Notes: generated from the sequence alone by a model not told the origin. 64,000 nt of DNA from Candidatus Poribacteria bacterium (GCA_022821965.1 JAJECN010000017.1:1-64000), one strand, 5' to 3'; numbered from the stretch's first letter, positions 26,274 to 37,735 are shown. Program-made: numbers and translations.

Positions 26274-27317
26274 TTAAGCCAGTTCGGACAGTTTAACGGT
26301 CCTGCCACCTGCCTCTGCCGACATATCGGCAGCAAAAACAACGCGATGCGTTTCAAACGCCGTGTCAAAATCGGTCAGTGGCATCGGTTCGTTTTGCCTG
26401 ACGCTATCTACAAACGCTTGGAATTGTGGTTCGTATGGATGGTCGCTGACATCACCAGAGTCGATGAGCGAGGTCTCAAGTGTGCTCCATCTGCTTTTGT
26501 CCATGCCTTTAAGTTTCGCGGAATAGATACGGTTATCAAGCAGACTCCCCTCGCTTCCAACGAGATGGATGTGGAAATAGTAGGGCTGTAAACAATCGAC
26601 ACAGGAGGTGACTTTCCCAATCTTTCCGCCGCCTTCAAACTTAAGGAGGCTTACGCTCGTTGTTTTATACTCATAAGGCTCGAAATCGGCACCTGTGGAT
26701 TGTGTGTGATAGCCCGTTACCTCTTCGACGTTTCCATCCATAAAGAAGAGGAGTGCATCGAGCGCATGACAGCCAGCAGTAAGTAGGGTACTACCCCCGA
26801 AGTCCTTTTTGATGTTCCATTCGTATTGTCCATACCAGGGACCAATACCGTGGTAGTAGTCAACTTCAGCGTAGTGGAGTTCACCGAGCAATCCATTGTC
26901 AATGACGGAGCGGATCATCGTGAAGTGCGCGCTATACCGGCACTCAAAGCAGACACAAACGTTGACCCCTGTACTTTTAACAGCATCACGGATAGCTTTC
27001 GCCTCTTGGTATGTAAGACAGATCGGTTTTTCTATGATGAGATGTTTTCCCGCTTCTGCAGCGGCGATGGCTTGTTCAGCGTGAAAAGGGTGTGGCGTAC
27101 AAATATCAATGATATGTACATCCGGATCGGCAAGCATCTTATCAAAATCGGTATATGCCTTGAGAGGTGTCCCATAAGTCTCTGCCAATACGGATTCATC
27201 GTGTTCTCGGCGTGAGCAGATAGCGGTGACATCTGAACCTGTAACCGCTTTGAAGGCTTCAATATGAGCACCGGCTACCCAGCCAAGCCCGACGATTCCA
27301 ACGTTTAAGTTATCCAT
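26274..27317 (-). CDS. Gfo/Idh/MocA-family oxidoreductase
   Basis: This is a 347-residue NAD(P)-dependent oxidoreductase likely acting on a sugar or inositol. The N-terminal Rossmann fold has [17 protein letters not shown], then [16 protein letters not shown] and the nicotinamide-site IIEKPICLT. The C-terminal domain has the usual [24 protein letters not shown] is 7 bases before the ATG. It converges on the preceding plus-strand gene with one base between the stops. The substrate cannot be read from sequence. Confidence 0.9.
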   Translation of the reverse strand: MDNLNVGIVGLGWVAGAHIEAFKAVTGSDVTAICSRREHDESVLAETYGTPLKAYTDFDKMLADPDVHIIDICTPHPFHAEQAIAAAEAGKHLIIEKPICLTYQEAKAIRDAVKSTGVNVCVCFECRYSAHFTMIRSVIDNGLLGELHYAEVDYYHGIGPWYGQYEWNIKKDFGGSTLLTAGCHALDALLFFMDGNVEEVTGYHTQSTGADFEPYEYKTTSVSLLKFEGGGKIGKVTSCVDCLQPYYFHIHLVGSEGSLLDNRIYSAKLKGMDKSRWSTLETSLIDSGDVSDHPYEPQFQAFVDSVRQNEPMPLTDFDTAFETHRVVFAADMSAEAGGRTVKLSELA

Positions 27318-29135
<1,818 letters not shown>

Positions 29136-29311
29136 CTATTATTTGGACGCTTCTTTCACTATGCTGCGACCACTGATGACACACTGCTCATGTAAAGAAC
29201 ATAGACGTGCAAGTTGCGGAGACCGTTCAAATTCACTGGAAACCTGCCCGAAACGAAATGGATGGGTTTTTGCTTGGGCGTTTCTTTAGCCAAGGAGGCA
29301 ATAATTAAAAA

Positions 29312-29860
29312 ATGAAAGTTAACGAAGAAATGTCTTTTTGGGATAGACTCTATATCCCCGCGTTGATTAAGGGGATGCTTACCACATTGAGGCATATCCC
29401 GAAAAAGAAATTGACGTATCAGTACCCCGAAGATCCGAGAAGTGTGGATGAACGGAACGATCGGTATCGTGGCATTCACAAACTGACGACAACAGAAAAA
29501 GATGAGATCAAATGCGTAGCATGTTTCTTATGCGCAACTGCTTGCCCTGCTGATTGTATCACGATTCAGGCGGCACCGGCACCGGAAGGTTGGCAAACCA
29601 AGGAAGGTTATCAGCGCGAAAAGTACCCTGATGTTTTTGAAATCAACATGCTGCGTTGTATCTTTTGTGGGTATTGTGTAGAGGCTTGCCCTGAAGATGC
29701 CATCCGGATGACAGGCTTAACGCTCCCGCAATACTTTCGTGAACGTCAACAAGAGGGAGAAAGCCTGGGAAGCTCCCGTAGTGACTTCATATTTGATCGG
29801 GATATGCTTGTTGCTAACAACGACATCCCGCAAGACGGACTTAGTGTCGAAGCGAAGTAA
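29312..29860 (+). CDS. nuoI: NADH-quinone oxidoreductase subunit I
   Basis: NuoI (182 residues) is the peripheral-arm subunit of complex I carrying two [4Fe-4S] clusters. Both clusters are visible: CVACFLCATACP and CIFCGYCVEACP, each C-x2-C-x2-C-x3-C-P. The N-terminal FWDRLYIPALIKGMLTTLRHI is the family's membrane-facing helix. AAGGAGG precedes the ATG. It is alone here: no other nuo gene lies nearby, so the complex I operon is split or this is an extra copy. Confidence 0.93.
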   Translation: MKVNEEMSFWDRLYIPALIKGMLTTLRHIPKKKLTYQYPEDPRSVDERNDRYRGIHKLTTTEKDEIKCVACFLCATACPADCITIQAAPAPEGWQTKEGYQREKYPDVFEINMLRCIFCGYCVEACPEDAIRMTGLTLPQYFRERQQEGESLGSSRSDFIFDRDMLVANNDIPQDGLSVEAK

Positions 29861-30442
29861 GTGGACCGGTCAACGAAATTGATGGCACCTTATGCTCCCT
29901 TCCCGAATAAGAAGTATGATATTATATACGCGGATCCGCCGTGGGACTATAAGGGGCAGCTCCAACACACGGGGGGTGGCGGCAAAGACAGTGGCGGCGC
30001 AATTCGACATTATCCGACTGTACCCGTATCGGAGATGAAAACGTGGGATGTTGCTTCGATCAGCAAAGAGAATTGCCTGCTTTTTATGTGGAGTTCCTCT
30101 CCACATCTCGATCAGGCGATTCAGCTTGGCAAGGCATGGGGGTTTCGGTGGGCAACGGTTGCCTTCGTCTGGGATAAGCAACGTCCAAATCCTGGTTTCT
30201 ATACGGTAAGCCAGTGTGAATTATGTCTCGTTTTTAAACGTGGCAGAATCCCGCAACCGCGAGGTGCCAGAAATATGAGGCAACTCGTTCAGGTTAAAAG
30301 GACACGCCATTCTGAAAAACCGGATGCAGTGCGTGAACGAATTGAGAAAATGTTTCCAGACCAATGTAAAATCGAATTGTTCGCGCGAAAACAGTACCAA
30401 GGTTGGGAGGCATGGGGACTCGAAGTTCTCGAGGCTTCGTGA
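29861..30442 (+). CDS. MT-A70 family N6-adenine methyltransferase
   Basis: This 193-residue methyltransferase uses SAM to methylate adenine N6. It has DPPW at residues 25-28 in DIIYADPPWDYKG, the feature of the MT-A70 clade, and later VAFVWDKQRPNPGFYTVSQCELCLVFKRG with EKPDAVRERIEKMFP. The GTG start at 29861 abuts the nuoI stop, suggesting translational coupling. No restriction endonuclease or partner lies next to it, so it is probably an orphan DNA methyltransferase. Confidence 0.85.
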   Translation: MDRSTKLMAPYAPFPNKKYDIIYADPPWDYKGQLQHTGGGGKDSGGAIRHYPTVPVSEMKTWDVASISKENCLLFMWSSSPHLDQAIQLGKAWGFRWATVAFVWDKQRPNPGFYTVSQCELCLVFKRGRIPQPRGARNMRQLVQVKRTRHSEKPDAVRERIEKMFPDQCKIELFARKQYQGWEAWGLEVLEAS

Positions 30443-30803
30443 AATCTGATGTGCCGTTGGCACATCAACTTAACCGATAACGCAGGAGCAGAAATATAAA
30501 TTTTTTAGTTATAATTTCGGTTGATATAAGCAGAGCACACGAAACTATAGAGGGTACCTCCAGCTAAAGTTGGGGTTATATCTATATCATCGAACTTTCA
30601 TAACCACCACAGCTTTAAGGGGTGTCCTATACGAAAATGGGGCACATTTTCTGTTTCATACGCTGTCAACCTACGAATTTATTTCACCGACCGGGCATAG
30701 CGGTTTTCGTTAAACGTTAAAATAAAACCGCTATGTTTTCACCGATCATTCACAAATTTATTTGCCTAAAATTACTTGAAAGGCACACAATCGAATCGAC
30801 CCA
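30443..30803. other. Intergenic region with hairpins, no gene
   Basis: A 12-bp perfect inverted repeat (30696-30707 CATAGCGGTTTT, 30724-30735 AAAACCGCTATG) with a 16-nt loop lies 70 bases before the next gene. It could be a terminator or a mobile palindrome. A weaker hairpin of the type ACCTCC...GGGGT followed by TATATCTATA (about 30555-30590) resembles 453-480. TTGATA (30521) and ACTATA (30544) give a weak promoter. No open frame is convincing. Confidence 0.55.
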
Positions 30804-33605
30804 ATGCAAGGATTATCGCTTAATTTTCGTTCAGAAACGCTTTTCGCGTTGACTGATAAAATCAAATCCAGTATTGAGGGACGGATGAGTTGGGGAGATA
30901 CCTTTGGCTTAGGACTCGGTGTGAAATCAGATAAACATCTGATTGTTTGGACACCGAAGCAGAGTTCAGAAGGCGACATTCTACCCGGTTTCGACTCAGA
31001 AGATGGCGAACTTACAGTAAAGATGCGACCCCGTCCGGGGGCATGGGTTTCTTGGATCGACGAAGCAAAAGTCACTGCCGAGACCAGCAACGACTATGAC
31101 AGGGTCCATAGAAGCATACAAGAATTGGAACGGAATGCACGCCAGATTACAGATTTTGCCGATGGTGTTGTTTCCGAAATCGCCATTCAAAACCTCGGGA
31201 AAACCCTGACACTTTCCGAACTCACTCAAGAAGTTTTGAAAGCACGGCTAACAATACCGAGCACCATCAAAACTGGTGGTTATGTGCTCACAAAGGTTGA
31301 TGACGTTGAGACTGACGGAATATCCGTTGCTAATGTTATCATCCCAGAGCAAACCCACATTCATCGCGTCCATCTCAATGAAGACGTTCTTTTTGATCAA
31401 ATACTAACCGAGAACTATAATTTACTCCTTGTAGTTCTTAGAACCCATATTAAGCAGTACCCTGACCTAATTGATTTGGGATACAGTTTAACGCTTCATA
31501 CTCGGTTGTCTGATGTTTTGGCTGATGAAGATGGGGAGACACCGGAGGCAGTTAAAGACCTTGATCCCGTTCAGGTGCTTGCTACAGCGGCGGTTTACGA
31601 TCCTCTTGAACCGGAGACGCTTCAGTTCATGCCTATCGCGTTCGACGCACCCGCTGAGGAAATTGAGACCGCGATTAGCGAGAGTTCAAAGAAAATCGAA
31701 GCGTACACGGTGAAAGCCAATCAGCACGCCTACCAACTCATGGCGCAGTTTCAACAGCGTGTCGAAACCCGTTTGAAAGCACTTGTGCTTGGACCTGGAC
31801 AGCGCGTCCATAATAAGGTGTGGGATGATCTGGTGATCCGTGAACTGCAGAATACGATGATCGCTTTTGTCAAATTCTATGCCGAATATCTCACTGAACA
31901 TTTTGATGAGGAAGTCGCAGTGCCGAAAACTGATGCACTTTCACAGAATATTGACCCCATGATAGAGTTTTGGCAGCTACAGGATAATCAGCAGTTAACG
32001 CTGAATCACCTCATTCAATCCTCTTACAAATTGGCGAATCAGGTACTTGATCGAGCAGCAGGGTTGTTTCATAATCTGGTGTTTGAACAGGATTTCATTG
32101 AAACCGCGCTTGTCAAGCAGGTTGAACTCTCAACTTTTGAGAACAACGAACGCTTAGACGAAATTTACTTGCCGAAGTGGACGCGCGGGGCAGTCCGTGA
32201 AAAAATGGCTGGTATTGCGCTTCGCTCGACTTTACATGCCACCCAAGTCGAGCGGTTGACAACCATCTGGCTGGAATTGCTGGAACTCGCGAACTTCGCA
32301 AGTCAGCACAAGCAAGATTTTGAAAATGTAATTCAACCGTTAGTCGATCTCCTCTTAGCGGCCAAAACCGTGCAAACGCAGCGACGGGGTCAGCAGGCAC
32401 AGCAACGCGGCACTACCGCTTTTCCCGGTTTTGAAATCCCTGATGACGCTTTTGAACAACTACTTGATCATGTAAAGTTGTATTTACCAACTATAAAGCA
32501 GTGGTTGGAAAATATCCCCCCAACGGTGGATCAGGAACAGCATTACGCAACTTTGTGGACATTAGTGCTTGATGGTAAACTCCGCGAACGACTTCTTGCG
32601 AATGTTCAACCTACTTGTGATATTAATCTCAGTGTACCAGACCAGACAAAGAGGTTAATCAACCTTATGTTGGGAAGCACACTGATTATCCAAGCTGAAA
32701 AGGACCGCAAGTCGATAGAACGCAACCTAAATCGGGCGATTATCTCGAAGACCGGACATGAGTTGTCGAATATCACCACGGCTTCGATGCTTGCTATTCA
32801 TGGCGATACCCTGCTTGCAATACTCCACGAAGAATTGCTCGGTTATCACGGCACCTTAGTGAAGCGGGCGAATAGACTCACGAATGCAGCACCCCAAAAA
32901 GGGAAAAAGCGGAAACGTAGGCAGTCACAGAATGGCGATACAGCGAATGCTGAAGCAGTTGAGGCGGAACAACAGAAAGTTGAGGAACTCATGATTTTCC
33001 TCAGACCCTATCGCCAAGAGGAGGTTATCGCCATCTTAGCGGACGCTGGACTTGACCCGCGCGCGACGAATCTTGAAGAGATCCGCAAGCAGCAAGTACT
33101 TAGCTTTGATGTAAGTGATTTGCCGCCAATAGGTGAAACGTGGCTTGGTGATAGTAAGAGTGTTGAAGATTATCCAAATTTGCGGGTGTTCCTCCTACAA
33201 AATCAGCTGCCGGTCTCGACAACCGGTAGGTTGCTTATGGGATTACGGCAGCAATTTCCAGATGAACTCTTCAATCACGTCTTGGGGCTTATCCAAGAGG
33301 TTAAAGCACTTCAAGAGGACGATTATAAAGGGGATCTGCTTGATCAGTTTGTCACCTACATCTCCGAAAAGGTCTGGCGATGGGAATTAACCCAGATTAC
33401 GGAAACCGAACTCCCGCTCTTCTTGAAAGAGAAGGTCCTCGCTTCGGCGATCTGCTATGAAAAAGAGGTCGATACTTTGCTTGAGTACGTTGAGCGTTAC
33501 GATGACTTGCTATCTACTAAACTGGTAGCAGGTTCAGAAATGGACAACCACCGTCAATACATTGAGGAGCAGTTTCAGGCAATCGTTGAAACCCTTTTGG
33601 TGTAA
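30804..33605 (+). CDS. Large protein of unknown function, mostly helical
   Basis: This is a 933-residue protein that I do not recognise. There is no signal peptide or membrane helix, so it is probably cytoplasmic. The N-terminal 90 residues (GLSLNFRSETLFALTDKIKS, RPRPGAWVSWIDE) look like a small beta-rich domain. The rest is long amphipathic helices (about 95-690), then a Lys/Arg linker QKGKKRKRRQSQNG (about 698-712), then a helical C-terminal domain (about 725-933). No ATPase or nuclease motif was found. The ribosome site is weak (GAAAGG at 30777, too distant). The nearest copy of interspersed repeat B follows it. Confidence 0.75.
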   Translation: MQGLSLNFRSETLFALTDKIKSSIEGRMSWGDTFGLGLGVKSDKHLIVWTPKQSSEGDILPGFDSEDGELTVKMRPRPGAWVSWIDEAKVTAETSNDYDRVHRSIQELERNARQITDFADGVVSEIAIQNLGKTLTLSELTQEVLKARLTIPSTIKTGGYVLTKVDDVETDGISVANVIIPEQTHIHRVHLNEDVLFDQILTENYNLLLVVLRTHIKQYPDLIDLGYSLTLHTRLSDVLADEDGETPEAVKDLDPVQVLATAAVYDPLEPETLQFMPIAFDAPAEEIETAISESSKKIEAYTVKANQHAYQLMAQFQQRVETRLKALVLGPGQRVHNKVWDDLVIRELQNTMIAFVKFYAEYLTEHFDEEVAVPKTDALSQNIDPMIEFWQLQDNQQLTLNHLIQSSYKLANQVLDRAAGLFHNLVFEQDFIETALVKQVELSTFENNERLDEIYLPKWTRGAVREKMAGIALRSTLHATQVERLTTIWLELLELANFASQHKQDFENVIQPLVDLLLAAKTVQTQRRGQQAQQRGTTAFPGFEIPDDAFEQLLDHVKLYLPTIKQWLENIPPTVDQEQHYATLWTLVLDGKLRERLLANVQPTCDINLSVPDQTKRLINLMLGSTLIIQAEKDRKSIERNLNRAIISKTGHELSNITTASMLAIHGDTLLAILHEELLGYHGTLVKRANRLTNAAPQKGKKRKRRQSQNGDTANAEAVEAEQQKVEELMIFLRPYRQEEVIAILADAGLDPRATNLEEIRKQQVLSFDVSDLPPIGETWLGDSKSVEDYPNLRVFLLQNQLPVSTTGRLLMGLRQQFPDELFNHVLGLIQEVKALQEDDYKGDLLDQFVTYISEKVWRWELTQITETELPLFLKEKVLASAICYEKEVDTLLEYVERYDDLLSTKLVAGSEMDNHRQYIEEQFQAIVETLLV

Positions 33606-33613
33606 TTTTAATG

Positions 33614-33662
33614 TTCCTTGCGGTTCGGTGAGGTAGGTTGTGTAAGAATCGTTCCTCTCCGT
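33614..33662. repeat. Interspersed repeat, copy B (inverted)
   Basis: TTCCTTGCGGTTCGGTGAGGT at the left end is the reverse complement of the right end of copy A (25038-25086); both end in GGAGAGG/CCTCTCC. It lies 8 bases after the 933-residue gene. Confidence 0.7.
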
Positions 33663-33800
33663 GTATCCAGCCCGGCGCGATGCTTGGGCTTACAATCTCT
33701 GGTCAAAGAGCCGAAAGCCGAACACCGTGAGGCTTAGATTCTGAAAAGGAGGTTTTTGCAAACCCTACCTGAACAACTGCAAGGAAAATTTAAAAAAAAA

Positions 33801-34712
33801 ATGAAAATAGCTTTATTGGGCAACAGTCAGTTAGCCGTCTCGACTGCCTGGGGCTTAAGTCAATTAGAGTCGGTGCGTGAAATCGTATTTGTGTCGGATG
33901 CGACATCGAAAAAAAACAGGTTCGTTCCTCCAAAAGAGGGCGCACCCGGAAACTTCCGAGATCTTGTGGAAGCAAACGCTTTAAGTGGCAGTGATGCTGC
34001 GATTTCCTTTTCCGATTCGTTAGACAGCCTGTCTGGCGCGGATGTGATTGTGTTGATGCCTCCGATGGGGCAATCTGGTTTCCGTTCTCCTCAAGCCGCG
34101 AAGACAACAAGTATTGCCCTTACTCGACGATTTGTAACTGGAATTCAGCAACATGCATTAGATGCCAAGATTCTGGTGGCAATGTCACCCACCAATTACA
34201 TCGCTTCGTGGATTCATCAGACACTTGGCGGCGGACAAATTATTGGTCTCGGAAACGGGGCTGCTACGGCGCACCTAACCGCTGAAATTGCAAAACGTGT
34301 TGAGGTCTCAGTTCAGGATGTGATGGCTCTGGCAATCGGGAGCGACCAAGAGACGTACCCTCTCCCGCAATACTGCCGAGTAAACGGTATACCGCTTCCA
34401 CAACTGATGTCTGAAGCTGACATCGAAAGCCTCTGTGAAGCCGTTGCGCAGCGTTGCCCATATACCACCAGCGACCAATGGACATTGGTGAGCCATATCT
34501 TGCAGGTTGTTTCAGCCATTGCCCTTGATAAAAGACGGGTGATGAGTGTTGGCACCCACATATCAGCGGGTGACACGTCGGTTTATCTGAACGTTCCAGC
34601 GCAAGTAGGATACGATGGCGTTGCTTCTATTGTCCCGCTTGAGTTGACTGAACAACAACGCCAGCAATTTAGACAATTGGTCGTGCAGAGTGCCGAAGAC
34701 CAAACACCGTAA
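33801..34712 (+). CDS. Malate/lactate dehydrogenase-like protein, likely inactive
   Basis: This 303-residue protein has the lactate/malate dehydrogenase fold: MKIALLGNSQLAVSTAW (the GxGxxG loop degenerate), GADVIVLMPP, the VAMSPTNYIASWI strand, and SVQDVMALAIGSDQETYPLPQYCRVNGIPLP. In active enzymes the last segment carries G-x-H-G-D; here the His is Asp182, and the nearby substrate-binding Arg residues are not seen. It may be a pseudo-enzyme or binding protein. A TTG at 33756 close behind a strong AAAGGAGG would add 15 residues and must be considered. A poly-A run of ten lies at 33791-33801. Confidence 0.7.
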   Translation: MKIALLGNSQLAVSTAWGLSQLESVREIVFVSDATSKKNRFVPPKEGAPGNFRDLVEANALSGSDAAISFSDSLDSLSGADVIVLMPPMGQSGFRSPQAAKTTSIALTRRFVTGIQQHALDAKILVAMSPTNYIASWIHQTLGGGQIIGLGNGAATAHLTAEIAKRVEVSVQDVMALAIGSDQETYPLPQYCRVNGIPLPQLMSEADIESLCEAVAQRCPYTTSDQWTLVSHILQVVSAIALDKRRVMSVGTHISAGDTSVYLNVPAQVGYDGVASIVPLELTEQQRQQFRQLVVQSAEDQTP

Positions 34713-34737
34713 CATTTTCGATGTTTAGTCATTGTAG

Positions 34738-34764
34738 GTTGGGTTGAACGGAGTGAAACCCAAC
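34738..34764. repeat. GTTGGGTT/AACCCAAC palindromic element
   Basis: GTTGGGTT (34738-34745) and AACCCAAC (34757-34764) flank an 11-base loop GAACGGAGTGA. The type GTAGGTTGGGTT...AACCCAAC is a common intergenic repeat in several bacterial groups. A degenerate CTGACTGCCGATGGCTGA unit follows (34781-34798). Confidence 0.7.
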
Positions 34765-34811
34765 GATTTGCTAACTGCTGACTGCCGATGGCTGACCGGT
34801 AAAATAAAACC

Positions 34812-35918
34812 ATGAGAGAAATATACCAAAAAATCCCAGAACTAATTGAATCCGCTCAAGTCGGTGCCTACTGTACTGTTGTGGAAACGAAGGGGTCAAC
34901 GCCACAAAAGCCCGGCTCGAAACTCTTGATTCTCCCCGATTTGCGGAATATCGGCACACTCGGTGGTGGCTGTGTTGAGGCTGAAGCACGTCGGCAGGCA
35001 ATAGGGTTGATGCAGGACGGTGTGCCACGGCTCCTTGAGTTTCAATTGGATAGCGATTACGGCTGGGACGATGGACTCATCTGCGGCGGGAATATGAAAA
35101 TCTTCATTGATCTGCCCAAAACACGCGCCGAAGCAGAAATGTTTGAGCGGCTCCAAGCACTGAACAATGAGAAAACGCCGATCGTCTCTGCAACGGTTGT
35201 GTCCAGTGCTAAGCAGGGCATTGATGTCGGCATGAAGATGATCTTCGCTACCACAGGTGAACGCATCGGCACATTGGGCGATCCTGCTTTGGAAGCGGCA
35301 GTCGAGGAGCAGACTTCTGAGATACTGAAGAAGAACCGCGCAGGCTTGTTTAGCGAGAACGAGACAGCATCCGTCTTTTTAGAGCCATTACAACCGCGCC
35401 CGACGCTACTCATCGCGGGGGCAGGGCACGTTGGACAGGCGCTCTGTCATCTCGGTAGTTGGTTGGATTTTGACATCGCTATTGTTGACGATCGCGCTGA
35501 CTTTGCTTCCACTGAACGGTTGCCGGAAGCAGACGAGATTATCATCGGCGATATCGCTACGGAACTTCAAAACTATCCGATTACACCGCTGACGTATGTG
35601 GTGATTGTCACCCGTGGGCACCAGCACGATGAATCGGCATTACACAGTGTTGTTGAATCGGATGCCGGATACATCGGCTTGATAGGGAGTCGTCGCAAAA
35701 TTAAACTGATATTCGACGATCTAATGGAGGCGGGAATTTCCAAAGAGAGGCTCCAACAGGTTTATGCACCCATCGGGCTGGATATTAACTCGAAAACCGT
35801 GCCAGAAATTGCTGTCAGTATCGCATCGCAACTTATCCAGGTCCGTAATGCCGCTGACACTGTTCAAACTTTTGATACACAGCCCGTACGAATGCCTACC
35901 GTTAAAGTAGTGGGATGA
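34812..35918 (+). CDS. XdhC/CoxI family protein
   Basis: This is a 368-residue protein of the XdhC/CoxI family, which helps insert or sulfurate the molybdenum cofactor of xanthine-dehydrogenase-type enzymes. The N-terminal XdhC domain has TVVETKGSTPQKPGSKLLI and TLGGGCVEAE, and the C-terminal NAD-type Rossmann domain has LIAGAGHVGQALCHLG and YIGLIGSRRKIK. No xanthine or CO dehydrogenase gene is beside it, so its client lies elsewhere. The next gene begins 7 bases on. Confidence 0.88.
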   Translation: MREIYQKIPELIESAQVGAYCTVVETKGSTPQKPGSKLLILPDLRNIGTLGGGCVEAEARRQAIGLMQDGVPRLLEFQLDSDYGWDDGLICGGNMKIFIDLPKTRAEAEMFERLQALNNEKTPIVSATVVSSAKQGIDVGMKMIFATTGERIGTLGDPALEAAVEEQTSEILKKNRAGLFSENETASVFLEPLQPRPTLLIAGAGHVGQALCHLGSWLDFDIAIVDDRADFASTERLPEADEIIIGDIATELQNYPITPLTYVVIVTRGHQHDESALHSVVESDAGYIGLIGSRRKIKLIFDDLMEAGISKERLQQVYAPIGLDINSKTVPEIAVSIASQLIQVRNAADTVQTFDTQPVRMPTVKVVG

Positions 35919-35924
35919 TAAAAG

Positions 35925-36275
35925 ATGAGCGATATTCATATAACAGAGAAAAAAAATTATACACTTTCCGAAGTTATTGACCTTGTGAAGCAGACGCTGG
36001 ACCCCGTAAGCGAAAAATCTGTGCATAACGAACTTCGGTATTCCTCCACCGATGTTTACTGGCTGCTGTATGACATGCTCCAGTATGTAAATAGAAATGT
36101 TCCGGGTGAATTTATCCTGCTACAGACCCAAAAGGGAATTTATCGGGTAACATACGCGGAAGAAGATTCGGCAAAGCAGAAATCGGATAGGAAACTCAAG
36201 GCTGAGGTAAACCGAACGGCGCGTTATCTTGAGGAGCTGACTGGTCGAAAGCCATCATGGGGTGACAAAGAGTAG
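35925..36275 (+). CDS. Small protein of unknown function
   Basis: This is a 116-residue hydrophilic protein, probably cytoplasmic, not recognised. It has a conserved-looking core KSVHNELRYSSTDVYWLLYDMLQYVNRN and a Lys/Arg-rich tail SDRKLKAEVNRTARYLEELTG. The first half resembles a winged helix or helix-turn-helix in length and spacing, without certainty. It is seven bases behind the XdhC gene and likely co-transcribed. Confidence 0.5.
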   Translation: MSDIHITEKKNYTLSEVIDLVKQTLDPVSEKSVHNELRYSSTDVYWLLYDMLQYVNRNVPGEFILLQTQKGIYRVTYAEEDSAKQKSDRKLKAEVNRTARYLEELTGRKPSWGDKE

Positions 36276-36331
36276 ATGCTGATAATAGCATTCCCAACGA
36301 GTGGCGTGTTATGAAATAAGGAGAGTATTTC

Positions 36332-37234
36332 GTGAACCATGAACCTAAAGTAACAGTTGAAGATATTGAGATGTCCATGGACGCATTAGACGTTCAAAAA
36401 GCCGCAGACATCTTTGAAGAACACGGATGTCTCGTCGTTCGGGGTCTGATGGGACCCTATATCAAAGCACTTCATCAGGATATTGAGGCGGCCGCAGCGG
36501 AATCTATATCATTGCTTGACAAGGCAGAACGGATCGTTGAAGGGTGGCGCACGCCGAACGGCACGCTCTTCCTGCCAGCACCAGAAGGTTACGAGCGCGA
36601 CAAACAGATTATGGTCCTGTCGGTAGGTTATCAGACGAGCGCGGCGTTTTTCCAATCCGCTTTTGATGAAACGACAGCCAATATCGTCGAGGCGATCTTG
36701 GGACCGAATGTGGAGATCTTTGGCAACGGTCAGTGCCTCTATAAGGAACCTGTCGGTGGACACCCGAAACACCTACATCAAGATTCTGCCTACTTTGAAC
36801 ACCGCTATCAAGGACCCGTCGGCATCCTGAGTTATGTTGTAGACACCGACTTGGTGAATGGGGCGTTACACGTCGTACCGGGTTCACACAAACTTGGACA
36901 ACTCAAGCATATTGACACGTTCTCGCACCTCGGTCTGGCGGAAGATGAGTGGCCCTGGGAAAGCGCGCTTCCAGTCGAAGGCAAAGCCGGTGATTCAATC
37001 TTCTTCAACGTCAAGACCGTACACGGTTCCAAACAGAACATGTCCGACAAACCGCGTCCGATCTTCATCAACCGCTACCGCCGAACAGATGACTTTGTAA
37101 TCATCGGTGGGACAACCACAGCAAATCGGGCGGAGGCAGAGAAACGCGCTGCCGCGGCTGAGGAAGCAAAGAAATCTAATAGTGATCGAGGCTTGATGTT
37201 GCGAGGATTCCGTCCCTTTGATTCACAGGATTAA
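36332..37234 (+). CDS. Phytanoyl-CoA dioxygenase family oxygenase
   Basis: This is a 300-residue Fe(II)/2-oxoglutarate oxygenase of the PhyH group. The metal triad is visible: H149-Q150-D151 in LHQDSAYF and the distal His at about 231 in TVHGSKQN. A 2-oxoglutarate Arg is probably in RPIFINRYRR. GTG at 36332 has AAGGAG at 36318-36323, and no ATG fits. The substrate is unknown; the family hydroxylates various lipids and small molecules. Three more members are in this window. Confidence 0.9.
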   Translation: MNHEPKVTVEDIEMSMDALDVQKAADIFEEHGCLVVRGLMGPYIKALHQDIEAAAAESISLLDKAERIVEGWRTPNGTLFLPAPEGYERDKQIMVLSVGYQTSAAFFQSAFDETTANIVEAILGPNVEIFGNGQCLYKEPVGGHPKHLHQDSAYFEHRYQGPVGILSYVVDTDLVNGALHVVPGSHKLGQLKHIDTFSHLGLAEDEWPWESALPVEGKAGDSIFFNVKTVHGSKQNMSDKPRPIFINRYRRTDDFVIIGGTTTANRAEAEKRAAAAEEAKKSNSDRGLMLRGFRPFDSQD

Positions 37235-37263
37235 ACTTATTTTTCTAAGTGTTTTAACCCGCT

Positions 37264-37290
37264 AAATCCCCCGTACCAGAGGGATTTTAT
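37264..37290. terminator. Hairpin between converging genes
   Basis: AAATCCC (37264-37270) pairs with GGGATTT (37281-37287) around a 10-nt loop and runs into TATTGT. It lies between the plus-strand oxygenase and the minus-strand DUF420 gene and is a plausible terminator for the plus strand. Confidence 0.55.
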
Positions 37291-37318
37291 TGTCTGAAGG
37301 GGCACAGTTTTTTCTGTC

Positions 37319-37735
37319 CTACAATTGATACAGCATCAGATAGATAATCACGCCTGTTACCGAGACATACAGCCAAATCGGAAAGGTAATTTTCGCAATA
37401 CGACGGTGGGCATCAAACCGTTCGCGCCACGCCAAGTAAAGCGTACGTAACGCCAACGGCACAATGACAAACGCCAAAAGGATGTGTGAAATCAGGATAG
37501 TAAAGTAGACAGGTCGGATCCATCCCTGCTGCGTGAACGGCTTTGATCCAGCGTGATAGTGGTAAATAACATAAGAAACGAGAAAAAGCACAGACACACC
37601 AAAAGCCGCGAGCATGCAGTTTTTATGTGCCGTGATTTTCCGCTGCCGAATGAGGATATACCCGATTGTCAGCAGGATACCGCTGATTGTGTTTAACGTC
37701 GCGTTGACTGTAGGCAGATCTGAGATCTCAAGCAC
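37319..37735 (-). CDS. DUF420 membrane protein (CtaM/YozB-like)
   Basis: This 138-residue protein has four hydrophobic segments and the DUF420 pattern: LPTVNATLNTISGILL at the start, then HKNCMLAAFG, a histidine-bearing VIYHYH, and FPIWLYVSVTGVIIYLMLY at the end. In Firmicutes CtaM/YozB proteins are needed for aa3-type oxidase. The frame is open to 37822, but GTG at 37735 has AAAGGAG five bases upstream (in the short gap after the next gene's stop), which fixes the start. It is downstream of two oxygenases in a minus-strand operon. Confidence 0.8.
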   Translation of the reverse strand: MLEISDLPTVNATLNTISGILLTIGYILIRQRKITAHKNCMLAAFGVSVLFLVSYVIYHYHAGSKPFTQQGWIRPVYFTILISHILLAFVIVPLALRTLYLAWRERFDAHRRIAKITFPIWLYVSVTGVIIYLMLYQL

